The notes under the pieces: generated by a model | What the model was told of the DNA's origin: nothing | What the model saw: only the letters and a program-made list of their open reading frames with translations | Databases searched by the model: none | Assembly (NCBI GenBank): GCA_019633985.1 | Contig: JAHQWE010000067.1 | Span: 1 to 35,114, forward strand | Source of the DNA: Acidiferrobacterales bacterium | Lineage (GTDB): Bacteria > Pseudomonadota > Gammaproteobacteria > Arenicellales > Poriferihabitantaceae | Length of the DNA stretch: 35,114 bases | Direction of reading: 5' to 3' | Part shown: one piece after another, positions 32,079 to 35,114 of the stretch | Position numbering within the stretch: the first letter of the stretch is position 1 | Layout: each line of letters begins with the position of its first letter | Position numbers and translations under genes: made by a program

Positions 32079-33350
32079 ATGAAGAAGATACTTCTCGGAC
32101 ACCTGGTCTATCTCTATACCCCACTGGGGATCCTGGCTTGCATATGGGGAATCCTCCACGGGGGGAATTGGGTATGGCTGGGAGTTGGCATATTCGCATT
32201 TAATATTGCCGTCGATACTATGACTTCAGCGTTCCACCCTGCCGGAGCCCCAACCAATAAGCAAGGGAGACCGCTTGGCGTGGCCCCTTTGCTCAACCTG
32301 ATGATGTATGTGCAGTACATCTTCTTCGTTGCTTTACAGGTGGTACTTGCATGGCGTGTGTATCAGTATGTTGCAGGTGTGCCTATTGCGCCCGGCCAGG
32401 TTCTTGGCTTCGATGTGATCAATGGCATCACAGGATGGCAGCTAGTGGGTGCCACAATTGGCGCGGGTATGCATCAGGGATTGGGAATCATCTTTGGTCA
32501 TGAGCTGTCTCATACTAAAGGATTTGGGTTCCTGGTTTCGCGCATGATGATGGCATTGAGTGGCTGTGCCCACTTTTGCTTTGCTCATGTCTACAACCAT
32601 CATCTTGAGCTTGGTCGTGCCTGGTTGGGCCCCGAAAACAACAAGATGGGTGATGACTGTGATCCTGCAACGGCTCCACGCGGGCGTAGTATTTACACCC
32701 ACTTTCTGGTTTCTCATGTTGGTCAGTCGTATTTCGGCATTAAAACTGAATCGCGTAGATTAAAAAGACAGGGTAAATCGTTTTTTTCTCTAAGCAATCG
32801 TTGGATACGTGGCTATTTATTGAGTTTGCCGACAGTTGCATTGTTTGGCTATGCGGGCTATCTCGGTGCAGGGGCTTCAGGGATGTGGCTGGGACTATTG
32901 GTTATGTTTGTGGTTTGGGTGATTTCAAACTTCGAGCTTGAAGCACTGAATTACATGGAGCACTATGGTTTGGTGAGGGTGAAGGGTGAGCCGATTGAGT
33001 ATCGCCATTCATGGGATAACGACAATGTTTTTACAAGCTGGGCTTTTATCGAGATTGGCAGACAAGCTGATCACCATGACCGCGGTGAAACCCATTTCTG
33101 GGAATTGACCAATGTGGGAGGTGCACCAGATGGAGCACCCAACGCATGTATTGGGTATTACCAGGAGTTTTCGATTGCGCTAATTCCACCAATGTGGCAC
33201 GCAATGATGAAGAAAAAACTGGCAATCTGGGATAGGGATTTCGCGACGCCAGAAGAGAGGAAGATTGCACAGGAAATTAATAAGAAAGTCGGCTATGAAG
33301 TAGATGCCGATTCAATCTCCGATGTCACCTTAAGCGTTAACTACGCATAA
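32079..33350 (+). CDS. AlkB/XylM-type membrane diiron hydroxylase
   Basis: The product has 423 residues with about six hydrophobic helices. The histidine boxes of the membrane hydroxylase group are present: HELSH 141-145, HVYNHH 170-175 and NYMEHYG 291-297. The last box reads GRQADHHDRGETHFW (327-341), where AlkB has QRHSDHH; the first His of that box is Gln329. The enzyme should insert oxygen into a hydrocarbon or aromatic side chain using two irons and electrons from a reductase. The nearby reductase is XylA-like, so the pair resembles xylene monooxygenase XylM/XylA more than alkane AlkB/rubredoxin. A strong TGAGGAAAA ribosome binding site precedes ATG 32079. Substrate is unknown. Confidence 0.9.
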   Translation: MKKILLGHLVYLYTPLGILACIWGILHGGNWVWLGVGIFAFNIAVDTMTSAFHPAGAPTNKQGRPLGVAPLLNLMMYVQYIFFVALQVVLAWRVYQYVAGVPIAPGQVLGFDVINGITGWQLVGATIGAGMHQGLGIIFGHELSHTKGFGFLVSRMMMALSGCAHFCFAHVYNHHLELGRAWLGPENNKMGDDCDPATAPRGRSIYTHFLVSHVGQSYFGIKTESRRLKRQGKSFFSLSNRWIRGYLLSLPTVALFGYAGYLGAGASGMWLGLLVMFVVWVISNFELEALNYMEHYGLVRVKGEPIEYRHSWDNDNVFTSWAFIEIGRQADHHDRGETHFWELTNVGGAPDGAPNACIGYYQEFSIALIPPMWHAMMKKKLAIWDRDFATPEERKIAQEINKKVGYEVDADSISDVTLSVNYA

Positions 33351-33371
33351 CTACAACCAAGAGGAATAATA

Positions 33372-33734
33372 ATGAGCGAAGAAACTTTATACACGCGACT
33401 TGGCGGTCGTCCCGCTATTGAATCGATTGCGTCTGACATCTTTGACAACCATACCCAAAACCCGATCGTCAAAAATCGGTATGTCAACAGCGACCCAGCC
33501 GAGGTTAAACGACTGGTGACAGAGATGTGCTGTGCGGGCTTTGGAGGCCCGGAGGAGTATACGGGGAAGGATATGATCAGTGCACATACCGGAATGAATA
33601 TCAACGAAACAGAATTCATTGCGGTGGTTGATGATGTGTTGTCTGCTCTTGATAAAAATAACGTGGGACAAAAAGAGAAGGACGAAATTCTCTGCATCCT
33701 CTACTCATTAAAGCCAGAAATTGTCCACTTGTAA
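33372..33734 (+). CDS. Truncated hemoglobin, group I type
   Basis: The product has 120 residues, the compact 2-over-2 globin length. The proximal heme ligand is His72 in KDMISAHTGMNINETEF, and the GFGGPEEYTGKDM segment before it is typical of the group. The N-terminal TLYTRLGGRPAIESI is the usual first helix. Two adjacent cysteines (53-54) are unusual. These proteins bind oxygen or NO, and group I members often detoxify NO or deliver oxygen. It lies 21 bases after the hydroxylase with its own AGAGGAA ribosome binding site, so it may supply oxygen or protect the diiron centre from NO. That role is inferred from context. Confidence 0.93.
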   Translation: MSEETLYTRLGGRPAIESIASDIFDNHTQNPIVKNRYVNSDPAEVKRLVTEMCCAGFGGPEEYTGKDMISAHTGMNINETEFIAVVDDVLSALDKNNVGQKEKDEILCILYSLKPEIVHL

Positions 33735-33752
33735 CAGGGAAGTGGCGTAGCT

Positions 33753-33771
33753 GAGCCATTTTAATTGGCTC
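33753..33771 (+). repeat. Hairpin between the truncated hemoglobin and reductase genes
   Basis: GAGCCA (33753-33758) and TGGCTC (33766-33771) pair around TTTTAAT. No T tract follows, so it may be an mRNA processing or stability element that adjusts reductase level rather than a full terminator. Confidence 0.4.
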
Positions 33772-33859
33772 GATACATTGCTTATGCACAAGGACGTGCA
33801 TATTTTCAGCGAAAGGTCTTCGAATAGTTTTTTGAATCAGAGTTTCTTTAGGGGTTTTT

Positions 33860-34918
33860 ATGTTTGGATTGTTCGGGGCGAAAAAAGACTGGCACGCGGC
33901 GGTTAACACAACCGAGACACCGTTGCTCATCCCCGCCGGGGACACTCTTCTAAATGCCGCGCTGGAAGCTGGTATTTCCTGGCCTCACAATTGTCGCGTA
34001 GGTAGTTGCGGAACCTGCAGATGCAAATTAAAGAGCGGCAAGATCAAGGCGCTGAATGATTTCAGTTATGTCCTCGACGAGGATGAATTGGACGATGGAA
34101 TGATACTCGCGTGTCAAACACGGCCTATGAGTGATTTGGAGATCACCGTAGAGCTGGATCAGGAATTGAACAAAGTCAGCAAAGCGGAATCTGTCAAAGG
34201 AGAGATTACCTATTCTGAACTATTAACGCATGATATTTTGGAAGTACGGGTGCAGTTAAATGACGCCCTCCCGCCTTATCTGGCGGGGCAGTATGCCGAA
34301 ATCTCCACTTCGTCAATTGATGCTCCCCGCTCTTATTCTTTTTCGCGTGCGCCAGAAAACGAAGAAACAAATACCGCAACTTTTTTTGTTCGATTAGTAC
34401 CTAATGGAGAAATGACGACTTGGTTGCATGCAGAGCCAAGAGTAGGAGAGACGGTTCAGGTCAATGGTCCATTGGGAAGCTTTTTCTTGAGAGATGCCGA
34501 TACGCCAATTGTGTGTATTGCTGGCGGTAGCGGACTAGCACCAATTAAGGCGTTGCTTGAACAGATGATTGTCGAAGGAGTGAGTCGCCCTGTTCGTTTT
34601 TTGTTTGGCGCTAGAACGCAGGAAGACTTGTATTGTCTCGAGGATATCGAGGGGTTTAAAAAAAGCTATTTGGGTGACTTTGAATTTGTTCCCGTACTCT
34701 CCCATGAACCCGAACAATCGACATGGCAGGGATTGAGAGGAATGGTGACGGAATACATTGCAGAAGATTCGCATAGATTATCGAGCAGTCAGGCATATCT
34801 ATGTGGGCCTCCGCCCATGATAGATAGCGCGATTGCCGTGCTTAATGATGCCGGTGTTAAGGAGAACCAGATATTTTTTGACAAGTTTCTAGATGCATCC
34901 CATGCTCCGCGCAACTAA
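33860..34918 (+). CDS. XylA-like 2Fe-2S/FAD/NAD(P)H oxidoreductase (monooxygenase electron transfer subunit)
   Basis: The product has 352 residues. The N-terminal plant-type ferredoxin domain has cluster ligands Cys45, Cys50, Cys53 and Cys85 (NCRVGSCGTCRC, LACQTRP). The FAD domain follows with RSYS 157-160 and GPLGSF 203-208. The NAD domain has AGGSGLAP 221-228 and YLCGPPPMIDSA near the end. This order and length match XylA, TmoF-type and benzoate/methane monooxygenase reductases. It passes electrons from NAD(P)H through FAD and the iron-sulfur cluster to an oxygenase, here most likely the membrane hydroxylase two genes upstream. AGGGG precedes ATG 33860. A general reductase for another oxygenase is possible but less likely given the context. 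Confidence 0.93.
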   Translation: MFGLFGAKKDWHAAVNTTETPLLIPAGDTLLNAALEAGISWPHNCRVGSCGTCRCKLKSGKIKALNDFSYVLDEDELDDGMILACQTRPMSDLEITVELDQELNKVSKAESVKGEITYSELLTHDILEVRVQLNDALPPYLAGQYAEISTSSIDAPRSYSFSRAPENEETNTATFFVRLVPNGEMTTWLHAEPRVGETVQVNGPLGSFFLRDADTPIVCIAGGSGLAPIKALLEQMIVEGVSRPVRFLFGARTQEDLYCLEDIEGFKKSYLGDFEFVPVLSHEPEQSTWQGLRGMVTEYIAEDSHRLSSSQAYLCGPPPMIDSAIAVLNDAGVKENQIFFDKFLDASHAPRN

Positions 34919-35114
34919 CTATAGCAAATATCAACAAGGCGCGGTTTAGTCACTGGATCTTGCTGCCTCGTCACTCAACTCAAACTGGTCAACTTCTCGA
35001 TTGGAATTCTCGAATTTTTGCACTCCCGAATTGATGGCGGGAACAGAGTGAAACCGTATTCTGGTGTGATCTGAATATCCACTGCCTTCTTAGTTCCATC
35101 GCAATGTATGGGAG
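34919..35114. other. Right edge of the window, no gene seen
   Basis: The 196 bases after the reductase hold no open frame of note, no clear terminator hairpin and no tRNA. The next gene probably starts beyond the window. Confidence 0.4.

Overview
This window looks like chromosomal DNA of a free-living, probably marine, Gammaproteobacterium. I base this on the DctB/DctD-controlled TRAP transporter, the selA-selB-tRNA-Sec arrangement, several oxygenases, the truncated hemoglobin and the overall protein style. The species cannot be fixed from the sequence alone. Most genes are intact and closely packed. I see no insertion sequence, phage gene or CRISPR array.

Region 1 (1-3830): the tail of an endonuclease/exonuclease/phosphatase gene, a roughly 600-base gap with no convincing gene, then three minus-strand genes. 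These are a small membrane metallopeptidase-like protein, a small-molecule kinase (APH/choline-kinase fold) and a divergent enolase that has lost one active-site histidine.

Region 2 (4065-12418) is the most striking part: a selenocysteine island. selA and selB overlap by four bases and are followed 12 bases later by the tRNA-Sec gene. Two paralogous selenoprotein genes flank this machinery. One is divergent from selA at 4065-5300 and the other lies downstream at 11255-12418. Each has an in-frame TGA followed by a GC-rich hairpin. Both proteins resemble the PrdB subunit of clostridial D-proline reductase, but they have a long C-terminal extension and a changed motif (U-P-x-C-T-R-A-V-C). No prdA or selD is present. 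An XRE-type regulator and a secreted DUF2145 pair sit between the machinery and the second selenoprotein gene.

Region 3 (12454-18961): a glutathione S-transferase diverges from an ArsR-SRPBCC-YjbR/TfoX-like operon across two near-identical operators. Next come a 1043-residue ABC-transporter-like protein with a degenerate ATPase domain and a cyclic-nucleotide-binding domain, a DUF899 thioredoxin-like protein and a DUF2784 membrane protein.

Region 4 (19093-26662): a DctB/DctD two-component system, two tandem palindromes, a textbook sigma-54 promoter, the three TRAP genes dctP, dctQ and dctM, and a TauD-family 2-oxoglutarate dioxygenase. This reads as a regulated uptake-and-oxidation unit for an unknown organic acid.

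Region 5 (27214-34918): an acyl-CoA-dehydrogenase-like flavoprotein translationally linked to a FixL/FixJ-like pair. A 409-base regulatory gap rich in inverted repeats follows. The last block is a Nif11-like small protein, an unrecognised 100-residue protein, an AlkB/XylM-type membrane diiron hydroxylase, a truncated hemoglobin and a XylA-like 2Fe-2S/FAD/NAD reductase. I infer that the sensor pair controls this oxygenase operon.
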